From assembly GCA_964059195.1 (NCBI GenBank), contig CAXKWD010000009.1, positions 149,043,890 through 149,107,889 on the forward strand: DNA of 64,000 nucleotides, read 5' to 3'. Below, one piece after another: positions 54,124 to 63,947 of this stretch; positions within the stretch are counted from its first letter, which is position 1; every line of letters starts with the position of its first letter. A program made the position numbers and the translations under genes. Origin of the DNA: Ectobius pallidus (Eukaryota > Arthropoda > Insecta > Blattodea > Ectobiidae). The notes beneath the pieces were generated by a model. It was given only the letters and a program-made list of their open reading frames with translations, had not been told where the DNA came from and did not search any database.

Positions 54124-54880
54124 AGTACCGTATTTTACGGACCATAAGACACACCTTGATTTTAGGATGGAAATTTAAAGGAAAATAAATTTAATGTGTT
54201 TCTAAACGAAATATTTTATTCTTCATTACATAAGCAAATTATAACCTTCTACAATGAAATCACTGCAAATCACTTCTAACTTAAAACCTGCGTTGTACGA
54301 AAATCTGTTCTGTACAGGTGGCATGGCGTAAATTTTAACAACTGAGAATATTATAGGAGAAAAATTCCTCCGACACTGGGACTCGAACCCAGGACCTTTG
54401 GCTATTCGCGCCTCTGAGGAATTTTTCTCCTATAATATTCTCATGTAATGTCCAACAGAGACAATAATCTGTGGTTCATGAAAGCTTATATAGGCTATCT
54501 ATTTTTAACAACTGAACTGATTTCTCATGAAAGTCTGAAAATACTTTTACACCCTCTGACCCTCAATTCAGCATACGGTAAGTGTAAAGGGACAAGGCTG
54601 TTCAGAGGTCATTGCCTTCATTCAAACCACTCGGCGAAGACACTCCTTTTGTATAAAAGAATTCAACATTCCTTTCTTTTCGCATTGTATACCTGGCTTC
54701 CAGCTACCCTAATTTTACGATTGTAACAAGTGCACTGATGTACAATCTTACCGTTTACAACACCTTGTTTATAACTTTGGTATTCCGGCAATATTTACTT
54801 CGGACCACTAGACGCACCCAACTTTCAAGGCTCTGTTTTCAAAGTAAAAAAGTGCGTCTTATGGTCAGTAAAATACGGTA
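54124..54880. mobile_element. TIR element (TACCGTATTTTACGGACCAT)
   Basis: Ends TACCGTATTTTACGGACCAT plus AAGACACACC and GTGCGTCTTATGGTCAGTAA plus AATACGGTA are imperfect inverted partners. TA dinucleotides occur at the ends, compatible with a TA-targeting superfamily. It contains a nested SINE-3 inverted pair (54346-54480). A 92-codon frame at 54448-54726 is unassigned. Confidence 0.65.
54346..54480. mobile_element. SINE-3 inverted remnant
   Basis: GAGAATATTATAGGAGAAAA ... TTTTTCTCCTATAATATTCT form a palindrome around a B-box-like GGACTCGAACCCAGGACC segment. The same end sequence occurs in 35140-35290 and 39065-39385. Confidence 0.65.
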
Positions 54881-55212
54881 TAATAATGTACACATTAGCT
54901 AGTTATCCGTTCTTCGTTCTGGTACAAAAGTATACGACATTGTTCTGGATTTTGTAGTAAAAAGATCACTACGCCTTCTCATTTGTTTTTTGTTTTGTTT
55001 GTGGAACAATCGATTCGACAATGTAGGCCGTATATCACCAATGACAGAAATGACAGAATGTCAGGTTATATAGACATTGCTTGTGTCAAGTTGGAAGCGT
55101 CATTAAGTATTAAAAGTGTCACTTTTATAGGAATTTTTGTATGCTTTAGCAAATTAAGCTAATTTCCAACGTTACAACTAACCTGGATAATGAAGGAGTA
55201 AAGCTCACTTAC
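54881..55212. other. Intronic stretch adjoining KDM3 exon
   Basis: No additional exon. CTAGTTATCCGTTCTTCGTTC near 54899 resembles the decayed Helitron-like end at 45331. Confidence 0.35.
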
Positions 55213-55416
55213 CCTTGTAGCTTCGTTGTAACTAACAATGACGGCAGTGTACCACTGGGTGGTCCCTTCCGCTCTGTACACTTCCACCCTGTACCCCACT
55301 AACACGCTGGGGGTAGTTACTAGTATCCTCTGTCCGTCCTGCAACTCGGACCAGCGTCGAACCGCGGCCTTCAGCTCGGGATAGTCCCTCAGCCCGGGCA
55401 GCTTGGGATCCCATTC
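55213..55416 (-). CDS. Kdm3: KDM3/JMJD1 histone demethylase, internal exon (first in window)
   Basis: Minus-strand exon of 204 nt (68 codons, phase 0 to 0). Acceptor TTTGATTTCAG lies before 55416 and donor GTAAGT starts at 55212. It encodes EWDPKLPGLRDYPELKAAVR at its start and VLVGYRVEVYRAEGTTQWYT further on. These align with the human JMJD1C region containing NPVLRDNPQLHEEV and LNGYRVRVYRQDSATQWFTG, including the conserved GYRV-VYR and TQW residues. In KDM3 proteins this lies in the N-terminal Tudor/SH3-like part upstream of the zinc finger and JmjC domain. The exon is strikingly GC-rich against an AT-rich intron. Earlier exons lie beyond 64000 or were not recognised. Two short open frames in other registers here are shadows. 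Confidence 0.92.
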
Positions 55417-55559
55417 CTGAAATCAAAAGAAATAATTCACTTTAACACAACCATAATTTATGAAGAACCTCCGAAACCAAGTAATCTCTTACATAATTGT
55501 ATATAAGTTACAATTCACACTTTGGTAACGCATTTATTCCTATTCATATACTAACATAT
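55417..55559. other. Intron sequence upstream of KDM3 exon
   Basis: AT-rich. It contains the polypyrimidine and acceptor context of the exon (on minus). No other feature. Confidence 0.5.
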
Positions 55560-55740
55560 ACGAGGCGTGTTCACAAAGTTTCCCTGGGGCCGTTTACAGA
55601 AACAAAACACAATTTCATGGAAATATTATTGCAATAGATAGGCTACAGATATTTTTCCAACATATTCACCACCAGAATTGAGACATTTGTCATACCTTTG
55701 GACCAACTTTTGAACACCTAGGCGTAGTGAAGAAAATTTA
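55560..55740 (-). pseudogene. mariner-like element 3' end (transposase C-terminus)
   Basis: Minus-strand codons give RLGVQKLVQRYDKCLNSGGE then YVGKISVAYLLQ and a stop. This resembles the last ~30 residues of mariner transposases (LV-RYDKCLN-GGDYVEK). The terminal sequence TATACGAGGCGTGTTCACAA is a plausible mariner TIR beside TA. The rest of the element is missing. Confidence 0.75.
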
Positions 55741-56029
55741 ATTTTTCGCGATTTACTTGATATTCCTTAATTTTGTACTTGGGGTGCTTATACAAACAGC
55801 TAAAATATTTACTTACTTACTTACTCAATGGCAATAGTCAGCATGAAAACCAACAAACAAATGGACCCCAGCCCATTCCTTGAGCGGGCAACTTTTAAGA
55901 CGCAGCAAAATGACTCCTTTTCTGCGATGAATCACTCCCATGTGGCCCGTCTCACATCTCTCAATGTAATCTATATATTTTGTTTGTTTTCCTACAGAGC
56001 CGCAGCACGGAAACAAGCCCGTGTGGCCT
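55741..56029. other. Mosaic stretch
   Basis: Includes a short LINE-tail remnant (CTTACTTACTTACTCAATGG at 55811-55830) and frames on both strands at 55825-56037 with no motif. Confidence 0.4.
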
Positions 56030-56205
56030 TAGGCTAAGAGAGATGAAAACTGCGTAACGACGAGCTTCATGACCTGTACTCTTCACCGGATATAGTAAGG
56101 GTAATTAAATCACGGAGGATGAAATGGGGGAGGAAAGGCATATCTCAAAAGTATTGACTGGGAGACCCGAAGGGAAAAGACCACGTGGAAGGCCTAGACG
56201 TGCAT
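56030..56205 (+). mobile_element. Non-LTR retrotransposon fragment
   Basis: GGCTAAGAGAGATGAAAACTG, ACCGGATATAGTAAGGGTAA and TTGACTGGGAGACCCGAAGG match 14190 and 23240. Translation gives ISKVLTGRPEGKRPRGRPRR, the basic C-terminal motif, then breaks into unrelated sequence. Confidence 0.75.
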
Positions 56206-57663
56206 CCATTGAAGCAGCTGTTGCAGTTGTGTTCTCGCCATCATCTCGATTATCAATCTTAATAACAATGGGATATTTAGATAGTGAATTAATTATACTG
56301 GAAGTACAGAAACACCCTTGTTGGTACGATATCCGGGTTCATGAATTCAAAAACCGGGATATCAATAACTGCAGTAGTTGTCCGAGAAAACTGGGAAGAG
56401 ATTGATAATGAAAACGAAACTAATATCGTTAAGTGAAATATTGTTTTAAGTACAATGTTTGGAAAATTATTCATAATTTATTCTTCCAATTTTAAGGAGG
56501 GACGTAGGGTTTTAGGAAATAGTTCATACTCCTAAAGTATTGCAGCCACAGTTATCAAAATTTTTACTCTCATTTGGTATGTTATGGTAATAATTACGGC
56601 AAGGCAATTGATGATTTTGCATCATTTTTATATGAAAGTTAAAAGATAGCTCGAATATTAAATGTGTATCATTAAACAATTTATTAAATAAAGGCAATTA
56701 GTTTTTGCATTTCTTGCTTTATTTTGCACTTTTCGTCATTTTCAAGAGATAGGTAATTTTTTGACAATTTTAGGTCTTTTTTCATTTTCACGTCTTTTTC
56801 TGCATTTTAGGTCATTTTCGGTATTTTTAGGTATTTTTCGCCATTTTAGGTAAAGAAGAGCTTTTCCATAAAGGCCTACAAACCGTTTCAGGCAGCAGAC
56901 AGTAGTTTTTATTCGAGAATATCCGTCAAATATACATAGTTCATTTTAATTCAGGTTTATTGTAAACACCATATCAGTTTGTCTTGTAGCAGTAAAGAAT
57001 TATTTTTTCTTTCCTTTTAAATTGCACATATTTTCTAGGGGCAATTAGATGGGCACGCCAGTTCAGAAATGATTTTTTTTTTTTCGCTATGGGTGTCCAG
57101 GTTGTACACATTTACTTTTTTTTAGTAAGTTTGTTTTATATTGTAAATTCATATATAACACACTGCTTTTAGCAATTCATTACTTTAAAAAAACTAAATA
57201 TAAGTAATAATGGAAAATGTATTGGTCATTGTTAAAAATTTTGTAATTTTTCACTATTTTTAGGTCATAAATGCATTTTTTATTTTGCGCTTTCCCACTG
57301 TTTTATGGTATTTAAATGCCTTGCTCTGATAATAATATACCACTTAAAAATACATTTTTTTGTCATTAGTATTTTTATTTATTTTCTTTATTTTAAATTT
57401 TATCGCCACACTTATACACCTTTTCTATGGAATCCACTTAATGGGTAACTATGAAACTTTGACATCTTAATTTTGGTTTGCAAGGCCAATAATTTATTAA
57501 ATTATTAAAACTAATTGAAACCTGCTTACTTTTAAAAGATCCATAAAACTTTCTATTCAGGCACTTTTTAAAGTACTTTCCATTATCTACTTTTAAGAAA
57601 TCTGATGTTCGATATAAAATTTGTGTTAAAAGTCAGTCCTCTTATTAATGCAAATATTAATAA
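56206..57663. other. AT-rich, repeat-like stretch
   Basis: Repeated ATTTTAGGTCATTTT-like units between 56735 and 56860 and at 57240-57260 resemble interiors of the hAT-type MITEs, but I found no ends. No gene. Confidence 0.4.
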
Positions 57664-58476
57664 ATGGCTACATCAAAGTTCCGTTCCAAGGAAATGTTCA
57701 TTTATTTGTTATCAAAAGTTTCATGCAATTATCTTGAACAGTTTTTGAGAAAAAGGTACATAAGCATTGATAAATGTGGGGGGAAAGTTACTTATTTTTG
57801 GTTTCGTTTTGCTGGACATTCAAAGGAGCACGGGAGAGTAGGCTACTGCATTACAGAAATGATGATTCGTCCATATATTCCTCGCAACCAACACCTAAAA
57901 CAACAACCGGAATAAACAGACCATGTTTGAGTGCACCTTTCTTCTTTATTTGTTTACACAACATTCTCAGCGTGCGGAGAAGCTCGTGTGGCCATGAGGA
58001 CTGCAGACTTTCCGACGCGTTTTTTTCACGCAGAACCACAACATTAAAACAAGCCCGTGTGGCCTTAGGCTTTAGGTCTGAATACTTTTCTAAGCCCCCC
58101 GAAAAAGTTTTCGAAAAACGTGCATTTTTTTTAATTCGTTTCTTATCGTTGATATAAAATATATCGCACCTCTAAGAAAAAGAAACCTGTCATAGCACGA
58201 CCTGCTTATATTATTGGAGATAGTCTTCTTTTTCTCTAGACAGCGCAAGACATAACTCTTGTCCTATCATCCCATTACAACGTGTACACATCTTAAAATT
58301 GAAGCCCAAGTTTAATAACCGGGGCTTCAAGTGCTCTTTATCAAGGGATGGGAGACCTTAATAGATATTAAAATCCAGCTAGGTCCCCAGGTGCTTCAAT
58401 ACCACGCATGCGCTAAAACAACAGTTTTAAACGTGCAATAAAATTATGCTTCACCGTTCGGGATGATCATATAACA
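57664..58476. other. Stretch with unassigned open frames
   Basis: Plus frames at 57664-57915 (83 codons) and 57774-58157 (127 codons) overlap in different registers and I recognise no domain. GCCCGTGTGGCCTTAGGCT at 58055 repeats 56018. Neither is supported as a gene. Confidence 0.3.
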
Positions 58477-58973
58477 TGCAGGGTGTTAATGAATAACACC
58501 GAAATATTTTACCTGTGTATGGAGGGGACATAGACAAGCAACTTTTATTAGGAAATTTTTGCTCTATGGATTCAATTTTTCCTGTTACAGTATAAAATCT
58601 CGCAGGGCATGGACTTCTAACATTAGAAAAAAAAATGCAAAACAAAGGAACTTCGTTGTTAACACTGTAGTTATGAATAAAAAAAAACTAATGCAGTAGC
58701 GGCCAGTCATGTGATTAGTCTGTAAATGTTGCAGATTATGAAAACTCTAAATTATGATATAGCTGTAGATGAATGATTAAAAATCAGGTTTTTATCGATC
58801 ACTAAGAAGGCATGAAGTCAGTTTAATGCAAATTTTAACCCTATTTCGCTTCATTATTGACTTTAATGCCCTGTAGCATACACATTGTACGTTCTAGAGC
58901 AAAAATCTCCTAATAAAAGTTGCTTGTCTATACACAGGTAAAATATTTCGGTGTTATTCATTAACACCCTGTA
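58477..58973. mobile_element. TIR element, complete sister of 29427-29941
   Basis: Ends TGCAGGGTGTTAATGAATAA and TTCATTAACACCCTGTA with the same ~90-bp inverted arms. It is inverted relative to 29427-29941 judged by the AATCAGGTTTTTATCGATCA block. TA flank is clear on the right and mutated on the left. Confidence 0.82.
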
Positions 58974-59394
58974 TACGTTGTTTCTGAACACATATTATTT
59001 TTAAAGTAAAAGCTGCATCAGTATTTAAATGTCACTCACATATCAATCGAAATATATTTTGTTTTCATTCCGGTTGGGATATTTATATATCTTTACGATA
59101 TAATACACATTTAAAAAAATCAATTTAGTAAACGTCCTATTTTAACGTACTGTACCAATGGGCTTTGGAAATATAATCTAATTGTAACAATTAAACAAAT
59201 GATAGTGTTCTGTTACGAAGAATTACAAAAACGGCAAGAATAGTTCAGATATCTCTTTATATTTCGACAGATAACTCATTCGTAGGCCTACGTCATGCAC
59301 ACATCTATGAAAGAAAAAAACCCTTGTAACTGCATAGAACGTTTAAGTGAAGGGTTTGTGAATCACTGAGATAGGATTACTAACCAATGCATGA
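58974..59394. other. Gene-free stretch
   Basis: Nothing assigned. Confidence 0.35.
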
Positions 59395-59640
59395 TTTATT
59401 CCATCTCTTTTATTTAAACATGGCCTGTTATAATTTTTATTTAAGTAGAGGGCCATGACTAAAATACAATTTCATCAGAATCATTATCTGTTGCTATAGT
59501 AACAATTCGCAATGCCTTCTTTAATTCATCTATTTTACTTAAGCATAGTTAGTCATAATTTTCATTTAAGTAGAGGGCCATGACTAAAATCCAATCCCCC
59601 CAATATATGTTGCCATAGTAACAATAAGTTCTAATAAATC
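59395..59640 (+). repeat. Dispersed repeat with internal tandem duplication
   Basis: Two tandem units each with TTTACTTAA/ATTTAAACATGG-like text, TTTAAGTAGAGGGCCATGAC, TAAAATAC/CCAAT and GTTGC-ATAGTAACAAT. A single diverged unit is at 29060-29230. Confidence 0.6.
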
Positions 59641-60087
59641 TCTTTCTCATGTTATAGCCTACCCTATGTCTGACATAGGTGGCTCTTCTACACTCGAATG
59701 GATTTTATTTTAAGCCACTGTCACACAAAGTTTCAATGGACACGGTTCTTTAATCATCCGCATGAGTGCGCTCAGCTCGTAAACTTCATGCTGGCAACTT
59801 AAGGGCGAGGTTTTATATCTTTCATATCAACGGGTTTGTAATATGATAGATTATGTGGAAGCTAAATTTTATAAAAATTCTTATGTGATGCACTCACATA
59901 ATTTTCTCTACCATAAAGCATTTGCAATGCAATTTTCTCACTTCACATTCTGATATAAAATAAGAGGTCGTATTGCAAAGAGTGCGTATTCAGTTGTTTC
60001 AACCTCATGCAAAGATGTAAACACCACACAAGACTTAAACGATGACTGGCTTATAACTACCCTGCAGAGAATTTTTACGAAAAAAAA
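59641..60087. other. Gene-free stretch with Helitron H3-like text
   Basis: GTGATGCACTCACATAATTT and GATATAAAATAAGAGGTCGT at 59885-59975 resemble Helitron H3 interiors. Otherwise unassigned. Confidence 0.4.
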
Positions 60088-60624
60088 GTATGCGTGGAAC
60101 GCCACGCGACAGAAGTGAAACTTGTTTTGATTTTTGGACTTTTTAATATTGGGTTTTTGGATTTTTTAAATTATAGATCATGGATATTTTAATTTTTTTA
60201 ATTTTGGAATTTTCGATTTATTAATTTTGGATTTCTTAATTTTGGATTTTTAATTTTTTAAATTTTAGATTTTTGAATTTTTAAATTTTGAATATTTTGA
60301 TTTTTTAAAATTTTGAATATTTGGATTTTTAAACTTTTTAATCTTAAATCTTTGATTTTTTTAATTTTGGAATTTGTTTTTTTTAAATTTTGGATCTTTA
60401 ATTTTTTTATAATTATTTTTTATTTTTTTTATTTTTAGATTTTTTAAATTTTGGATTTTTTAATTTTTAATTTTTGGATTTTTTAAATTTTGGATAAGCC
60501 TAATCATTGAGTTGATTGTTTTCTGTGCAGTCCGTTCCGTCACACCTCACTAATTTCATGACGATTTTTGAGCATTACACAAGCTCTCGATTTACCCCTA
60601 CCGCGGCTAAAGAAGTTTCACTTC
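60088..60624 (+). mobile_element. T-rich VNTR element, copy C
   Basis: Left hairpin GCGTGGAACGCCACGC, GTGAAACTT, ~370 bp of TTTTTAATTTTGGA-type array, core motif CTGTGCAGTCCGTTCCGTCA, CCCCTACCGCGG and terminal GAAGTTTCACTTC. Both ends are highly similar to copies A and B. Confidence 0.7.
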
Positions 60625-61309
60625 AAAAAAGTTTTAAATAAAAGTAGGCCCTTAAAAAAAAAAGACCCTTAGCATAATGATTTTATGTACAACATTTTAA
60701 CAAAATAGTTAGAGACATTTGAAATCATTCCTAATGTAAAGTGGTATAATACTTATACTGTGGTGGTATTAAAAATAAAAGTCGTCGCCAATCTTCGTGT
60801 CACAACCTAAGAAGAAATACTGTTTTTGTAAGATCCCTATAAAAGGAATGAGAACCGTTTATTTTTCGACACTGAATTTCTTACAAAGTATGTAATTCCA
60901 AGTCGGACTGCGAAGAAAACAATTACCAGAATGATCAAGCCTGCGGTTTATTCTTTGCTAAATTCTTCTCTGCTTTATATGAATTCTCACGTTGTCTTCT
61001 AATTTCTTTTCCGTCCTTTTAATACAATTGCTGCAAACATTGTGGTAAAAAAATCACAGCTGTGTCTCTATTTTTGAGGAGAAGATAGATTTTGAATTTT
61101 ACGAAATAACAAGCAAATTGAAACTGAGGAAAGTTTGAAGCACACAGAGGTGCAAAAATGGCGTCAGCAGCACCTCTTCAGTAACACAAACGACATGAAA
61201 TTTTGCACAGTTACACTTTAGGTTATGCTTGATTTTTACATTAACCAAAAATATATATTTTTGTACCCAAATGGTAAATTATCCCTTGTGTCATTCCTTA
61301 CATAAAATA
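60625..61309. other. Gene-free stretch
   Basis: Contains one reverse core-motif copy at about 60903-60950 (TCGGACTGCGAAGAAAACAA). No exon recognised. Confidence 0.45.
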
Positions 61310-61665
61310 TTTGGGCCTAAGAGAGATGAAAACTACATAAGGTCGAACTTCATAACCTGTACTCTTCACCGGATATAGTAAGGGTAATTAAATCACGGGG
61401 GATGAAATGGGGAGGAAGGACATATCTCAAAAGTACTGACTGGGAGACACGAAGGGAAAAGACCACTAGAAAGACCTAGAAGCAGGTGGGAGGACAATAA
61501 TAGGATAGATTTAAGGGAAGTAGGATTCGCGAGGGATGGTTGGATGGAGTTAGCACAGAATAGGGTTGAATGGCGGGCTCAGGTAAGAGCGGCAATGAAC
61601 CATAAAATAGATAATATTCCTTTAGCTTGCTTAGGAATTGTCTATTGTCATTGAGTAAGTAAGTA
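61310..61665 (+). mobile_element. Non-LTR retrotransposon 3' end
   Basis: Same arrangement as 14190-14545, ending CATTGAGTAAGTAAGTA. It is followed after about 25 bp by a T-rich VNTR and then by another 3' tail fragment. Confidence 0.78.
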
Positions 61666-61689
61666 GGCCTAAGTAAGAGAAAGTTATGC

Positions 61690-61950
61690 GAGTATCACAA
61701 ATTTTGGATTTTTATTTTTTTGATTTCTAAATTTGGGGTTTGGATTTATTAATTTTGGATTTTTGAATTTTTAAATTTTGGATTTTTGAATTTTTTTATT
61801 TCTATTTTTTAAATTTTGGATACTTGGATTTTTAAATTTTGGATTTTTGGGCATTTTAATTTTGGATCTTTGAATTTTTTAATTTTGGAATTTTGGATTT
61901 TAAATTTTGGATTTTTTAAATTTTGGATCTCTTAATTTTTTTATATTTTT
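61690..61950. repeat. T-rich TTTTGGATTTTT array without element ends
   Basis: The same degenerate unit as in the T-rich VNTR elements, but neither the hairpin nor GAAGTTTCACTTC is present. The array can therefore exist apart from the element. Confidence 0.7.
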
Positions 61951-61954
61951 TAAG

Positions 61955-62045
61955 TGCGGTAATGAACCTCCGGGTTCCATAAAATAGATAATATTCCTTT
62001 AGCTTGCTGAGGAATTGTCTATTGCCATTGACTAAGTAAGTAAGT
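61955..62045 (+). mobile_element. Non-LTR retrotransposon 3' tail fragment
   Basis: GCGGTAATGAACCTCCGGGT, ATAGATAATATTCCTTTAGC and CATTGACTAAGTAAGTAAGT. It repeats the end of the copy at 61665 about 380 bp further on. Confidence 0.75.
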
Positions 62046-62359
62046 ATATATCTGTATTTGTCTAATACAGGCCTGGTAAAAATCGGTCACCGCTGCAGTT
62101 AACTGAGAGAAGGCAAAGAACGTGGCAAACACGTGGTCTGTTAGAAACCACAAAAAGCAATACAGGTAGATGTCTATAGTTAAGCCTGTTCGGTTCCAGG
62201 AAAGTGAATTGAAAGAAGACAGCTGTTACCGTGGCAACACGCAACAAACATATGACAGTCGCCACTTAGAGGGGGCCATGATATTCACATCACATAGGCA
62301 TTGGTGTCATTGTATAAAACAGATAACGCATGGCTCGACAATCGATGTATTGTGATAAA
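62046..62359. other. Gene-free stretch
   Basis: Short frames on both strands at 62062-62355 have no recognisable product. Confidence 0.35.
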
Positions 62360-62662
62360 TAGACCTGGGATTTTAAGGCAAATGCCTATTTTGTTCCTTA
62401 TAAAATAACATGATATTTTTTACACATGTTGAGATTTCATGATAAATCACTTATATTTATAGGGTTTTATAATGCCCTAAAATGCCTATTTGGACCTTTG
62501 GAGCCTATTTGTACTATTTTCGTGCCTAAAATTCCTATTTTGTACATTTAAAATAAAATTCAACGTCTGTAACTTTTACAATCATTTAATGGACATCCCT
62601 AAATGAAGAGCAGAACAGCAGAGGGTGGGTTTTTCACAGAAACTTGATTTTCCCAAACAATT
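62360..62662. mobile_element. hAT-type MITE, partial reverse copy of 23999-24641
   Basis: Starts TAGACCTGGGATTTTAAGGC and follows the reverse complement of 24641-24335 to GAAACTTGATTTTCCCAAAC. The other end is not found nearby. Confidence 0.72.
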
Positions 62663-63335
62663 GTCGCCAAAGGACGGGGAGGATTCGCTCAAAACAACAA
62701 GTAGCAGGAATATAGTAAGAAGGGACATACAATCCAAAACTGTTTTTGATAAATGTATTTTTAATTCTGTTATAAGTGTTATAACTTATACTAGTACAGT
62801 TGCTGCGAACCGCACAGAAAACACTTTGGAAAATGGATTGTTTTAAGCTCTAGAACAAATGAATAGCCTACAATATGCCCGTAGGTAGATTTCGAAGTTC
62901 ATATTTTTATAATGTTTACAACAATTACGAACGGGCTCAATATTGTGTCTACTGTTACGATTTTTTCCCTTCAATCCCTATTTCACCCACCCTTTGAACT
63001 GATGGTTGATCTTATCACTACTCTTAGGAGCTACAATAACATTAAAAGGATGCAATATTTTTCATATTAAGGAAGTTAGTGATTTTTCAGTTCTTTTTTA
63101 AATCGGCCCTAATGATTTTGTTAAAATTTTATATATGTCATGCTAACACTAAACACTAAAATGTAATTTATTTTTTTTGGAAATTATTTTCTGCAAAAAT
63201 TCTCTGAAGGGTAGTTATAAGCTAGTCATCGCTTTTATAAGCCCAGACTTGCGTGACAAACCGTGCATCTTTGCCTCTTATTCTGTATCAGAACGTGAAG
63301 TGAGAAAATTGCATTGCCCAAGCATTAGGAAAGAG
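62663..63335. other. Gene-free stretch
   Basis: CGAACCGCACAGAAAACACT near 62807 is a weak core-motif relative. AAATTCTCTGAAGGGTAGTT at 63198 recalls 25350. No gene. Confidence 0.35.
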
Positions 63336-63582
63336 CACCGTTTCTCAACCTTTTTGAACCCGAGGACCTCTAAAATGTCTAAAAAATTTTACGGATCCCT
63401 AATTTTACATCCCATTCTTAAAAGAAGACATATATTCTTAATATTTTGGGTATTAATTATAGGTCATTATAACGAAATAAGTGAAAAAAATTTACTTCTT
63501 TATTTTCCACTTGCTTTATATTTTTAATTATGTCTGAGGTCCTTCTGCACCATCTTCGCGGACCATAGGTTGAGAAACGCTG
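63336..63582. mobile_element. hAT-type MITE (CACCGTTTCTCAACCT TIR)
   Basis: A 247-bp element with ends CACCGTTTCTCAACCT and AGGTTGAGAAACGCTG, near-perfect inverted repeats of the widespread hAT style CAG-GTTTCTCAACCT. Flanks are GGAAAGAG (63328-63335) and GGATAGAG (63583-63590), 7 of 8 identical. A 116-codon frame running across it is not a gene. Confidence 0.83.
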
Positions 63583-63947
63583 GGATAGAGAAAGTTATGT
63601 GACTGCATGCACAAACTGTCACCCACGTAAGAATAAAGCTATTGTTAAGTGGTGTTATTGTTAGCCAAGACAATAAGAGATGGGCGTTGTCCTGAACCAC
63701 GTGTGCTCATCATGTTGCCATGGTGATTTCAATGCATGACCACCTGTAATTCCCACTCTTATAGTAGAATTGAACAAATGAACGTTTCCAATGAAGAGTT
63801 TCGCCACCATTCCAAAGCTACTGTTATCAAAATGTTTATCGACGTCTTTTAATTTCTCTTGTGATACACAAGGGCAAAGTCTATATGCCTATGGGACCAA
63901 AGAACAGCTCAAGCTTTTTATGTGGATCCTATTTTATGGTGAATAAA
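63583..63947. other. Gene-free stretch
   Basis: AGAGAAAGTTATGTGACTGC is Helitron H2/H3-like text. GTTGCCATGGTGAT at 63714-63727 is an X-box-like site. No exon. Confidence 0.4.

Larger units (their letters stand above)
32786..55212 (-). other. Kdm3: KDM3 intron, about 22.4 kb
   Basis: Runs from donor GTAAGT at 55212 to acceptor CAG at 32786, phase 0. It hosts the nested cysteine-string protein gene, the candidate internal promoter near 51700 and most of the Helitron, SINE and R-family copies listed below. Long first or early introns are common in large insect genomes. No additional KDM3 exon was recognised within it, except possibly the 15-codon candidate. Confidence 0.85.

Noticed and set aside
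55232..55426. 64-codon frame starting upstream of the KDM3 exon
   Set aside because: Wrong register relative to the KDM3 match. It ignores the acceptor at 55417.
57664..58157. 83- and 127-codon frames considered as a small gene
   Set aside because: The frames overlap in different registers, no domain is visible, and part of the sequence repeats text at 56018.
63177..63527. 116-codon plus frame near the window end
   Set aside because: It runs into a hAT-type MITE (63336-63582). The apparent length comes from joining unrelated repeats.
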